From: Sthenelais limicola
Taxonomy: Eukaryota; Annelida; Polychaeta; Phyllodocida; Sigalionidae
DNA: 64,000 nt
NCBI GenBank assembly: GCA_942159475.1
Contig: OW804100.1
Span: 10,786,646 to 10,850,645 of the forward strand
Direction of reading: 5' to 3'
Of the stretch, positions 11,313 to 23,093 are shown piece after piece. How positions within the stretch are numbered: position 1 is the stretch's first letter; every line of letters begins with the position of its first letter. The position numbers and the translations under genes are program-made. A model generated the notes under the pieces. The model did no database searches and had not been told where the DNA came from. It was given only the letters and a program-made list of their open reading frames with translations.

Positions 11313-14300
11313 CCATGTGTTCTTTTTCACATAATTATTTTTGAAAATCGATATTTTTCAAGCACTATTTTCATGACTTGCCTCTCATTATGTTTGGTTT
11401 GATGAAGAACGTTTGTTACAATAGCAGGATTCCTGCCTTGGTAGTTAGGATCAATTGTGGAGCAGAATACATATCATTAGGAGGTCGAAGGTCTGACAGA
11501 GCATCTTGCCAGGCATCACGCCCCCGCCCTCCACCCCAGTAGGTATTGCATCACGTTAGCCATGACTCCAACAAAAGCAACCGATTCCTCCACAATTCTA
11601 TTTCATTAGTGCCCTGATAAATTTACCTTAGGGCTGGTCCCAAGGACCGTTTCGTCAATGTTCTTTAGATTTTGTGAAGACGTATAAATGAGATTCAGAT
11701 TGTTTGTGTGTATTCTTGCTCTATCTTTGGCTATGTAAGGAAGGGAGGTTAAGGGACAAAGATGGGCTTTCTGTGTGGAGAAATATCGACGAAATGGCAT
11801 TAGAGTATACTCTGTCTATACTTATAAAATCATATATAATCTGTCTATACTTATAAAAGCATATATAATAGAACAATTAGCATATAACACATTATTTCCC
11901 TATTCAAGTGATATACCAATTTTGTCAAAGAATCTAGACAAGTAAAAGCACTGTAAGTAAATATATCTAGGAAGTCCTATGACGTCATCCCCTTGAGTAT
12001 AGCTAGCCTACCTACGAGACCATGGTTTATAGGCATTGTTTGATAGATTATGAACATAATGAACGATCGAATAGCCTCTGGCTCGTCTCTCGATTCATCA
12101 ACGAACTTCAAGGAAAACAATAAAGGCTATGGTGAAATTTATCACCCGACATTGATTCAGGCACTACAGGCCAGTGTGGACTAATCCTTCACCTCGATTT
12201 TACCCATAATTCAACCGATATGTCATCTCCAGGTGCTGTGGGGTCATGTGGCCTACATTTACCAATTGGGAGCAGGCTGTGGTCTAGGCATCCCCTTGGT
12301 TTTTGACTATCCATATAGATATTTAGAGTTATTTACTGCCCTTAGTAATAACCGGGTCCCTTGCCACGTGGGCCATATAGACAATGTGGGGGAAATGTTA
12401 ATGCAATAACAAAGCAGGCTTTTAATAAGTGCTACGTGTGCCTTTGCCTGCTTCTGAATAGAGGTCTTAATGATGGAATAAGGAACATTTTATAATCTAC
12501 ATTGTGTGGATCCATGTGTTAGGTCGTGTCATGTTTAGTTTCACTTTAGTTTTCAAGATAGTGTATTTCAAAAACATACCTAAAGCCCCAAGGCTGTTTC
12601 TCTTGCCTTTGTACAATATATAAAAGATGTATCACTGTTTAAGTTTTTCCGAGTTGAACCCAGGTCATTTATGAGCCAATATATACATTTCTTGGAGTCA
12701 TCAAATCAAGTTGTACAGTAGTGGTAATCTGTCAAAAAAAGGAATCCAGGATAATTATTTTCATTGATTCTCCTTCCTTATGGGTAGGTGTATGTCATTG
12801 TGTTGTATTGTACGTCATACAGGGAGGCATCTCGTTTCTTTCATAAATGACCTCCATTGTCACACTAGCAGGATATGTTTACCTTCGTTTATGAAGATTT
12901 ATTCCCATGATGTCAAGAGAAACAACATGTAAATCTTGAATGAACATTCTTTTCCCGATAAACCCTCGGCCTTTCTATCCCTTCTGACCGACCTTCCATG
13001 TTCTTTTATGAAGTGCACTTTCTTTTTTTATGGTTGCCATGGTGACCCCATATACAACTGCTTGTTAGGATAAAAACTTTGATGGCTTTATGAGAGCAGG
13101 GGCGAGATGAATCGCCAAGGGATAGGATATGGAGAGAAGTGAGGGCGAGGGAAGAATATGAGTGTCAACGCTTACTTTGATCTTATCATGCTCCCCAATT
13201 TTTGGCTAGTCTTATATCGAGATAAAATGAGGCGGCTAGGTTTGTGTATTGTATTGGAAATAGGCAGGAAAGATTATAAAGCACTGTCGCTGACTATTAC
13301 GCACGTGCCTTTGAGAACTGATCAATGACGCTGCTGCCAACTCAGTCAACAAATCTGCAAAGTATTGCTGGAAAAAATAACGCTTTTTAGCATATCATAT
13401 GCAAGAGCGCTAATTGTTTAATAGGGCTTGGTATAATTCATCACGAATCAAAAGTTAGTTGTTTGTTAAAATTCTTGTTAGTTTACATGTGTTTAAATAT
13501 TGACGAATCATTGTGTTTTGTGTGACGTAAGTTGATGATATATTTATCTTACTGACTTCAGGGACTGTATAGTAATACAAAGCCTAGTTTTACACACATA
13601 AAAGGAGTGAAACCGTTGCCCAAGGCTTGATGTAGCCAATATTCAAACTCTTAAAGTAAAAGGGAGGATTGTACGGGCATATTAGCCGCTGCCGAATCCA
13701 TCATTGCCTTCTGTGGACGTAGGAAAACAGTCTGGTGTCCGTTTATTGTAAAGTGCCCCAGGGTACGGAGACTTGGAGAGAAGGCTGGCTTTGCCCCTAC
13801 CTCCTCCCTAGAGATGGCTATCTCTCCCTCACCCTGGGGAAGGGCGTTTTCTCAGCGTTCTGTCTAGCTCTGATAAGACCTTCAGTCCGTTTTGCTAATA
13901 ATAGAGGGATTTGTTCGTCCGCTCTGAATTAACTATCTAACATAACCGGATTGCCATGATCCTGTGGCGAGGTAGAATCATCTTGTTTGCTCATGACAAA
14001 CTGGCTATATTCTATGATGGATATGGCTACTGGGCAATGTTGGAAGAGCAAGACAGTGATACAGAATTAGGAATAAGGAAATAAGGAGATTGTAACGTAA
14101 ATGACATGTGGCGTATCTCCAACTTTGTATATCTCTAAACACGGAAGATACGAATGCAGTACAAGTATGGTAATCAAGGGGCACAGACTACTATTGCTGT
14201 TTGTTTCCACCAGTTTAGGGTTTCCTCGACCCATAGTAGAAGGCAGTATATACGGCCCTACTTGCTAGATCCCTGATAAGTGGGTTTGGGTAGTTATCTT

Positions 14301-16477
14301 GGTGGAATGCATTTGAGTTGTGTTGATGAGACATTTTACATAAATCTTCATTATCCCAAATTCATGAGCTGTAATGGGAAGATTATCCCAGCCTCCCAAC
14401 GGAAAGTAGCCCATGTCCTCCACAGGGTATAATTTATATGGAGGAACTTGCTACCCTGTGTATAGTTATTGTTATGTATTGTTATCCTTTGAAATCACGG
14501 CTTAGGGAGACCCCATTCTCGTCTCTTCCCAACCCAAGAGGAAACTAGGCTGAATGTCATAACACATATTGGTGGCTCGGAAGGAATGTAGATACATAAT
14601 CTCAAGTATTTTATCTCTACATGTACCCAAGCACTTGGAAACTTGGAATGGTGTGTTCGCTGAACGCACGAATATATATGAAGAGATATATTGGCTTCTT
14701 ATCGTGCTGGAAGGGAAAGAACGCAAGTATTCTTAGTGTCTACCCTTTCCGCTTAAGTAGATATGAATAGGGTCTGTGAGAGTTGCCTCTACTAATTTGA
14801 AACTAGTTCTATATATTCGTGAGCTAGAAATCTTAGAAACGTATTTTGATACGCTTAAATATGTTAAGCTACTGAAGCAGTAATTGTGGCCGTAACATAA
14901 CCCATACTATGTCACCTCCCTCCCTGCTACATACAGTTGACATTAGCCCCATAGAGACGAGCACTCATGGGTTGGACGCAGCATGTACTGAAACACAAGC
15001 ATTGCGAGTACAGCAGATTGTTCATGTCAGTGTACATTAGCCTTGTACTGGCTTGGACTCGGAGGAACTGCTCTAAGTGAGTGAGCGAAGGAACACTTTT
15101 TTCCGCCCTCAAGGGTCACTTCATAACGCCTCATCATGCTAATGCTTAGGATGAATGGATGTTGAGCTTAGTGGTTCCAACCCCACTAGGCCAAGCACTT
15201 TCAACTTTTGTTTTGCAAACATAGACATTGGGTTTCATTTTGCCCTGTGAATAGTTTCTAGCTTATCATTTTAGTTATTTGTCGATAGCGGTGTTTTATT
15301 TCGCAATATGATAGGTTTTTTTTCCACAAAAACAAAATCCCAAAATCTGATTGGCTAATTTTTCCATCTATTTTCCTTCTCAAAATCTGATACTTTCTGG
15401 TCATCAAAATGTTTGTCTTCAGTTTAAACTATTCTGTACAAGTAGCAGTGGTCCTAGACAATAAGAGTTCACTCATTTATTTGGACATATTCAGTATTTC
15501 TGGCATGACTTGCGTCCCTGTTAGTGTAAAGGAACGCGCTTTACCTTTCCGTCCCAAGATAAGACACAGAAAACGCAAATGTAATAGTCCCTTCTTGGAA
15601 GTGGTTTTCATGTTGACAATAATCTAAAATCTCAGACTCAAGAATGAGATAATGATTCATGCATGTTCCTATGGGTGACTTCTTGTAGGAGAATTCTGCA
15701 TAGAACATGTAACTAAAAAGCTGGTCATGACTGAAGATGAAGCATGAATGCAAATCGTGCATGCTTGAAGTGATTTGAAGTACTCTTCTTCGTTTCACTA
15801 AAAAATCCAATTCCCCAGTTATTTAAGTGAGACAAGTAAGAACAGGGAAAAGTGTAAAGCTTTGAATTTTGTTGAACAAGATTTCCTTTGATCTATATTT
15901 AAACTTCGACTTTGACAAGGCGTTTTGTTCTTGCGCCATACGTTGTAGAATTCATTTTCTGTTTTTACCTGTGACTATGTTCAAGTTTTTATGTCATATA
16001 TAAAGGTGATATCATGGAAGTATTCCTTTTAGTTGCTAGTGAATGAATTCTCAGGCCCTGGTAAAACTAAATACAAGAGTCTTTAAAAGGTGCCGCCTTC
16101 AGATGTACTTTGCTTCGGTACGTTCTACTGGCCAATGCGTCTTCTTGAGGGATCGGGTAGAAAGCAGCCTCGTCCTCTTCTATCATACTCCATTGCTTAA
16201 TTGGCGTAGTTTTAATTGTGGAGGATGTTGTGATAAATGAAAGTATCTAGGGAAAAAAACAACGCTATATATGTGCCCATTGTGATTTCCCATCGTCGGT
16301 ATTTTTATGTGCCCTATTTCCAGGACTCCCCCCATTATATGAAAAAAAGTAATTTCCTTGTATCTACGCGACCTTTGGTACCAGTACCTTCTTGCACAAA
16401 ATATTAAGACACTTGACTTGTGGTTATGTGGGAACGAGCTCTCGCTACATTCCTTTTCTATCCAATAGGCCCATCAC
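11313..16477. other. Intron with scattered regulatory motifs
   Basis: No supported exon. It holds a CRE octamer at 11980-11987 and an RFX-type GTTGCCATGGTGAC at 13033-13046. A good acceptor at about 13560 (branch-like ACTGACT, then TTCAG) has no partner donor. CCAG followed by GTGCTG near 12232 is a weak ratchet-like site. Confidence 0.5.
13033..13046. promoter_or_regulatory. RFX/X-box-like site
   Basis: GTTGCCATGGTGAC has a perfect left half site and central ATGG, and one mismatch in the right half (TGAC for YAAC). Confidence 0.35.
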
Positions 16478-16990
16478 ATGGGAGCAATTGGGCCCAACGT
16501 GGCTTTCCATTTGTTGACTTGTCTCTTGTTTGAGGTGCCTTCTCGTGCAGGCCCTCTCCTCCTGCCCGCCCTCCTCGCCTCACTGCTGCTGCTACCTAGC
16601 CTGCGTCTCCTTTACCTCCTCCTCCCTTTCCCACACTGCCCAGCAGCGCTGCCAAACATCTGCGACCACCCATCCTTATTGTGGCTATGGGGGAGAGAGG
16701 CCGACGTGGCTACGACTCGCACTAGGAGGAGCGCACGTAGGAGGCCGGGGAATGTGAGGGGCTCGGGCCCTTCAGGCAAGACCAGCAGCAACAGCCACTG
16801 ACAAACATCGCTCCCAACTCCTTACGATCTGGTCGCTTGCGAATGGAGTCGGCAACACTTTGCTTATATTGGACGCGAAATACTGAGGAGCACGTGGGGT
16901 GGCTTCTACCTTAGAGCTGTTGAGTCAGCTACTCCACGCTCGAGTATGGGGGCCGAGCGGAGAACGGCGACTGCTTAATGTACTTAGTGT
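16478..16990. other. GC-rich, CpG-containing block
   Basis: Markedly more GC- and CpG-rich than the surroundings. A long C/T tract ends in CCCAG at about 16643, an excellent acceptor. GAAT followed by GTGAGG about 110 nt later could be a donor. Two frames are open through it, but neither peptide is recognised. A TGAGTCA AP-1 site lies near 16922 and a CACGTG E-box near 16892. It may be an internal promoter, an alternative noncoding exon, or simply a GC-rich patch. The 107-codon ORF (16478-16801) gets its Leu-rich look from the C/T tract. Confidence 0.35.
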
Positions 16991-19771
16991 CATAACAAGA
17001 TATCTTCACTTATCTCTGGTACGAAGAGATTTGCTCTCTTCTACCAGAGAACCATCCCATTGTAGGTGTTAGCCGCTTAACAACAATGTGCACAAGTGTC
17101 CATATTAGGGGAATACCACGGATGAGATCGCAGAAGAATTCAGATCAGAGCAAGAAGAGAAGTGGCATGCTATCACGGTATAAGGATTGCATTGTATGCT
17201 ACCATTCCCACGGTCGTCCTATTATGGTCGTAGGGCTTTGTTACCTCGAGGTCAATCATCGGGGATTGTAACAGAAGGAATTAGTGTTGGATCGGAGACC
17301 TTTCATTACCAGATATGGATAAAGGATTCCTAACACATCTGGATTACCTCTATAGCTATACCGTGCTGGAGTTACACCCTTCATACTGAGGTACGATCTG
17401 CGTCTTCGTGAAAGGACACTTGTTAATGCTGCTTTTACATCACTAGGTATAAACAACCGTCCACATCTGAGTATTGATACATGTATATATATATGTCCAA
17501 TCCTTAACCCTCCTGAAATACTGTTTAATTGTCTTGACCAATACGTCCATATCATGCCTTGAAATGTATTTTGATCATTTTGTAACGAATTCTATAACAT
17601 CATATCGAATATCCAATAACATATTATATCTGGGGTCATCTGTGTCCATATTACAAGCAGAAGCTTTCTTCTGCACCAATGAAAGAATGTATCGCAGCTG
17701 ATAGTGATCAGAAGGTGACCGACAAGAACTAGCTAAACGTTGACCATGTTGTGGAACAGCAGTGGGCACTTCCTACTTTGATGGAAGCATTGATATGCAG
17801 CCTCTGCTAGATGACACGATTACACTCTGCCTATGAGGTATCATCGAATAGATGATTGAGGATTTAGCCCTAGATGATGGGTTGCAGCCATGTAGGCAGA
17901 TGTATACCTGGCACACTAAACCCCTATTGCTCTGGTAACACTGGACTTTGGTAGGAATGTAGATACAATCACCGCATTTCCTACTTCAATCACTAGAGAA
18001 AGGCCAGGTTTTAGTCGGTTTTGGACCTGCAATGATGTGCTTGATCCGTTACCATGGGGATGTCGCGTTACCATGGGGATGTCGCCCTTCTTTTCATCTT
18101 GACCACCCCTTGACTGCTGCACATGCGCACTGATAGTTCCTCATGGGAACTGCACTTCCGGTGATGGAAGGGGATCAGATGGGGTTAACTATTACCTTGA
18201 TGGAGCGGATGTAAAATGTAGGCCTTACTTGTGGTGTAATTTTGCATCTTAATTGTTATAAATGAACTAGAAGAGGGCTACTACTACTTGCCATACATCA
18301 CGATATTGTATGACCGTATTTAGCTAGGCGCCTTTTCATAGGCAGCAAAGATATTTTTTTCCAGATTAGACGAGCCTGAGCTAGCATTTAAAACTAGAAT
18401 ATTTAGTTTGAATTTGTTCTATTTGACAATTCTAATGAAAGTTGTATCCCTCTGGGCGGAAATTTTATTGAATAATTTCATTGAATGCTTGATAAAATGC
18501 ATTATGCATTTCCCAGCTTTCACGAATAATACAAATTTGACGGGAGGCATAGATTCCAGTATCTGGAAATAATCAATCGGAAACTTGAGATCATTTAGCA
18601 ATACAGAAAATAGTTTTCTCTGCAGAGTTCCTAATGGAGATAATCCACTGGCAGACAGGCTTTCATTCTGATAATCCATATAATAGAGTTAAAACGTGCA
18701 CTTAATAGAAGGCATTTAGGATTGGAATTATCAGCAAGTGAGGAAACCTCCCATAGGAGTAGATTAAATCAGGGATGATTGATGGGTTGGTTAATATTAG
18801 ATATCAGTGGTGCAAGCTGTTTGCCTTCAGGGGAAGAGGTTCAATTATAGACTTCTCTACCTCAACCCCTACCGCTTCTCATAGGAGTATGGGAGGTGGC
18901 CGATGAAAGTCAGATAGCTCGTCCATAAGGAGGCTGATGGCATTGATAAGGCCTGGCACCCTTGTGGATAGTTGACTTACGTTATCTATGAACCATATGA
19001 ATTTATGCTTAGGCTATTCAGTATTTATAAGCCATGATTCCCGTTTAATGTTTCTGAGTTTTTAATGTGTAACCTGCTGGGTAGTATAGGTATAAAGCAG
19101 ATTGCGATAAGACCACATTTGCGACAAATCAAGTTAATGTGACTTTCCGAACCAGGCCACCGTTTGAATGTCTCCCAAGCCAAATTATGCAAAACCACTG
19201 ATATTATTTTCAAAAACCTCCATTTTGTTGTTTTTGCGATGTGATTGTGGCCCTGCCCGGCAGACACACCTGTGCACCTCCTTGACTGGGATTGTCGGCT
19301 TTGTTTTGTCATTGATGAGCATTGTTGGTAAACTGGGGGCAGGTTCTCCTCATTCTCTCATGTCCCTCTTTTGTTTCTATAAAGCCCACCATGGTTAGAC
19401 CCCACATGTATATATTTACTTAGGTTGTACTTCAACCACATTAAATCAGCCGCTGCAATTACCTGAGCTATTTTTAGCCTAGCCTTGAGTTACCCCTGGA
19501 AGCCCGGGATGGCAATGACTGCCAAGGCAGGAACTGAGCGGTAGAGTTAATCTACCTTTTAGCAGTAATACCGTCAGGCTCTTACACAATGGTGCCATGG
19601 TGTCGTAATGCATATTAATGCCCTTGTCCTAGCAAATGCACAAGAGTTAGGGTGGCTTTAATTAAAAGATTGTCGAGGTCTGATATCATTAGCTTAGTGG
19701 TTTTGTTATTCCAATCTGCCCTCCGGATCAGAGCTAATGTTTTTTATATCCGTTCTGTGGATTTTTTTAGT
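16991..19771. other. Intron, nothing firmly recognised
   Basis: It contains a perfect 19 bp tandem duplication at 18048-18085. One + strand frame between about 17352 and 17560 is open for nearly 70 codons after a stop, but no domain is visible and it is of chance length. CACTAG followed by GTATAA near 17445 is a weak ratchet-like match. Confidence 0.45.
18048..18085 (+). repeat. Perfect 19 bp tandem duplication with X-box half site
   Basis: The 19 bp starting GTTACCATGGGGATG occur twice back to back with no mismatch. Each copy begins with an RFX left half site (GTTACC), so the duplication has doubled a possible binding site. Complete identity suggests a recent event. Confidence 0.85.
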
Positions 19772-19846
19772 TCGAGCTCCAGGGTTACCTAAACGTATTT
19801 CTCTCTGTATCTCGATTCTTCATCCTTGATTTAGAAAATGCTTTGG
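19772..19846 (+). CDS. Candidate 75 nt exon, unrecognised peptide
   Basis: A T-rich tract (ending GATTTTTTTAG at 19771) is followed by 75 nt and a strong donor, TTG then GTGAGT at 19847. Only one frame is open from end to end, phase 0 on both sides, with an in-frame TAG formed by the acceptor itself. The 25 codons begin FELQGYLNV and end LDLENAL. No domain is recognised. A 25-codon open stretch arises by chance in about a third of cases, so support rests on the splice signals and on the phases matching the 8885 exon. Confidence 0.3.
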
Positions 19847-21353
19847 TGAGTGAGGTCCATTTTGAACAGTTTTTCGGTCAAAACCCAGTCTTTTAGTGCT
19901 GATTTCCCTTTTGGGAAAATTTCTTTGATGTTATCGCGCCTCTTAATTTGTTAACTCATTAACATGATAACACCAAATGAATGCCATTCACCGCGAGCCT
20001 TGGGTGCCAAAATGCGATGCAAAAACCGCGGCAGTGCTTTCAGCAGCTGACGGTTTGAGGTCCTCTGATTGCAGAAAAGGCAAGGCCCCAGCGAACCAAA
20101 TCAATGCTGCAATTGCCTTATCTTAGATCCCTGTTTGTTCTCCTCTTTTCCTATTAACTTAGGGTTCAGAACAATCCGGAAAGAGCCTTCCGTTTGAATT
20201 GATTACTCAATCCGGAGAGGCGATGAGGACACTTGCCTGCGCGAAAAAATCCTTCCTTAATAGAGTTGGGAAGAATGTGGACGTAATTGGGAGTTGTTCA
20301 TTTCCAGGCTCCGTAAGGAAAGATAGTGAATAATTTAAAAGTTCTTTCAAAATTCTCATTGGTGTATTTTTTCGTTAGAGCTGAGTTAATTTCCCACTTG
20401 GAATTTTGAATATTGATTTTAATGGAATGATGTATGTGTTTTGTCGGTAGAAATTTGCGATAAATTAGGTCCAAATCGAGCAAAATTGCTTTTCCTGCAC
20501 TGCCTGACATTTATTACCGGACAACATAGTGCATGGATTTGATAAAAGATTTAATTGTGGAAATGCCATAAAGCCATCACTATTCTCCAAGGTGAATGGT
20601 GTATAAGATGAGATATATATCACTCTTGTGATCAGTCACTAGCTCCCCTCCTGGATAGTGTCTGTCCCCGTAGAGCCGGGTGTTGTAATCAGGGATGAGC
20701 AAACATGTTGTGTTTTCACTGATAATTAGTCGTCTCAGATGCTGGCTGTGTAGTCAGACAATGTTGACCATGCACAACACTTAATGTTATTGATCAGATT
20801 TCTGTGAGACCTGTCCACTCACTGCATTCTGTACATCTATTATTTCAGGGGAATTGCAGGTAACCTTCCTCCTGTTTGGATATGTTTCCATGGCCAAATG
20901 CGCGTGTATTTAAGAATGATATTGGCATCATGAGCGTTTAACATGATAACAGAGAAACTGTTTATATTTGCCATCATTGGGGAGGGAAACCATTTGCCCC
21001 TCTTGACGACCTCTGTCAGAGCCGTGAGCATGGTTAGAAAGCTATTCTGCTTCATCAAATATTGCTATTTTGGTATTATCATTGGTAAATGCCTCCACTG
21101 TTTCTTTCCCCATAACCCCACAAAAACTACACTGTGCCTGAAGCGAGCTGGTCTAATCTCGTGTAGAGGAAATGGGCATGGGTTAGAGCCTGAGGGACGG
21201 ATCGAAAAAAAGACAGCGATCAAAAGCAAAGTTTGGCACGGCTGGATAAAAAGAGAGCTATTGAAGAATAAGATAAAAAGAATTGAAAGAATCCTTTTGC
21301 AAACAGAATGGACGGGGTGTGGTAGTTAGGGTAGCGGTCACGTTACTAAGGAC

Positions 21354-21367
21354 GTTTCCATGGTAAC
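21354..21367. promoter_or_regulatory. X-box-like RFX site
   Basis: GTTTCCATGGTAAC matches the 14 bp RFX palindrome with one mismatch (T at position 4). It is followed by C, as in many vertebrate X-boxes. Confidence 0.4.
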
Positions 21368-23063
21368 CAGAGACTTGATCTTGTCATTAATGAGTACAGT
21401 TGTCTGGGCAGGACCATTTGATGGGGCTAATTAGTCCCTTGTTTGTTGCTAAAATCCGATGTCGCCACCTGAAATGATTAAAAGCCTTCTTCAACTTCAG
21501 GATAAGGTAATGCAATCCACGTTCCGTTCTATTGCCCTTTGGAATATTTCCACCGTTCTTATCGATCAATTTCTCCTTCCATTTTCTTTCTTTCAATGAT
21601 AATGAATCTTTGTATTCGGAGCCTTTCATTGCGGCCATCCCTCGTCAAGAAATCTCTTTAGCTTAAAAAATGGGGAGAGCGATCTGAGAGTTTGATCTTT
21701 ACCATTGACAGGCATATGCAAAGGGATCCCGGTACAAGCACTACTAGTCATTACTCCCGGCGAGAGGACATCCATTTTCTGCTACTGCTAGTAATAACAC
21801 ATTTGAGGTTGCACTTGTGCAGTGTCTCGTGAATTAATTTGCCCAGTATGTGGAGTATCTACGTATTATCCTACACATCACTAGAGCCATGAGTGATAGG
21901 TGTATATGGCTATAGAGAAAGCGTGTCCAATAATAATGGCCATTACATGCATTGGTAATTGGATAGGATAACACTCCGCCAGGGGCTGAGAATGCTGGTT
22001 GTGGCGGCACTGAATTGGCAGCAATTGTCACAGGCTGGGATAATTAATAGGACATTGTATTCCGTGATTAATAATGTCATTTGGCCCTTGCTTGATCTTA
22101 ACCACGCCCGCTCACTTTTGCACCAACTCGCAACAATGCCAGAAATAGCGGGATAGACAATTGTCTGGCGTTGTAAGGCTTGTGCTGTAAGTCTGAGTAT
22201 GCGACGGGTTTGTACTAAATTATAAATGATTAGTGATTAATTACCAAGCATGTTCTTATGTTCATAATTGATGTTGGCTCTTCGTTATATTTTTATCGAT
22301 TGTCGGTCCACTGCTCTAGCTAATTCCTCCACCAATTTACCCCAGGTCATGTCTATCACCTATTACGATAGCTGTCTGGCAAGTCAGTATGTGCCCTCAC
22401 TTCACTAGAAAATTTCATGATTTGTTGGTGCAGGCAGCCATGCAATTATGGCGTGGTCGACGTCAAGCATCTAGAAACTATCTGGAATTGTGGGGGTCAT
22501 CTGGCCAGGGTTGAAAGCAGGCATAAGTGACCTTTGGTGGCTCGGCATACCAGAGTGGTGATTAGTACTTCTCGCCACCACCTGATGGTGCCATCCATTC
22601 TCGGCCGTGTTAAGCCGTGTTATGTGAACTGTGTGAATGTCAGCGCCACCAGTGGTGACAATTGCTACCCGCCGTTAACTATATACAATACCAACCCGCG
22701 CCTCACCAACAGTTAAACATATCTGCCTGAGATTGACTTAGAGAAACGTCCCATCGATATGTTCCCTCTTACATGTATTGCATTATGAGCTCTTGGGCAG
22801 AGACAGAATGTTTAGCTCACCATCTTTATCCAACCTTTTTTGTTTAAATTAGTTTTTTTTTACAAACAATTAAATGTAATATTTTCAGTTTAACGTGATG
22901 GCAAACATTTATCAAATGATTCCCCGATTGACACGACAATTCGGAGTAATTAATCATCATTATGAAATATGTCTTACACTTACAGAGCCAATATACTAGA
23001 TATCACAAGTACGTCAATAAACCGTTAAAGATGCATTACCAGCTGTGGAAGATCCTGAAATAA

Positions 23064-23093
23064 AATGACTATCCTTGAGATAAACACTCTAAA
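23064..23093 (+). repeat. Fragment of a dispersed repeat, copy 1
   Basis: These 30 bp match 47193-47222 at 27 positions in the same orientation, 24 kb apart. The shared core is GATAAACACTCTAAA. Similarity fades on either side, as expected for decayed copies of an interspersed element. Confidence 0.5.

Noticed and set aside
20943..21329. 128-codon ORF on the + strand
   Set aside because: No domain, amino-acid composition mirrors AT-rich sequence, no splice-site support.
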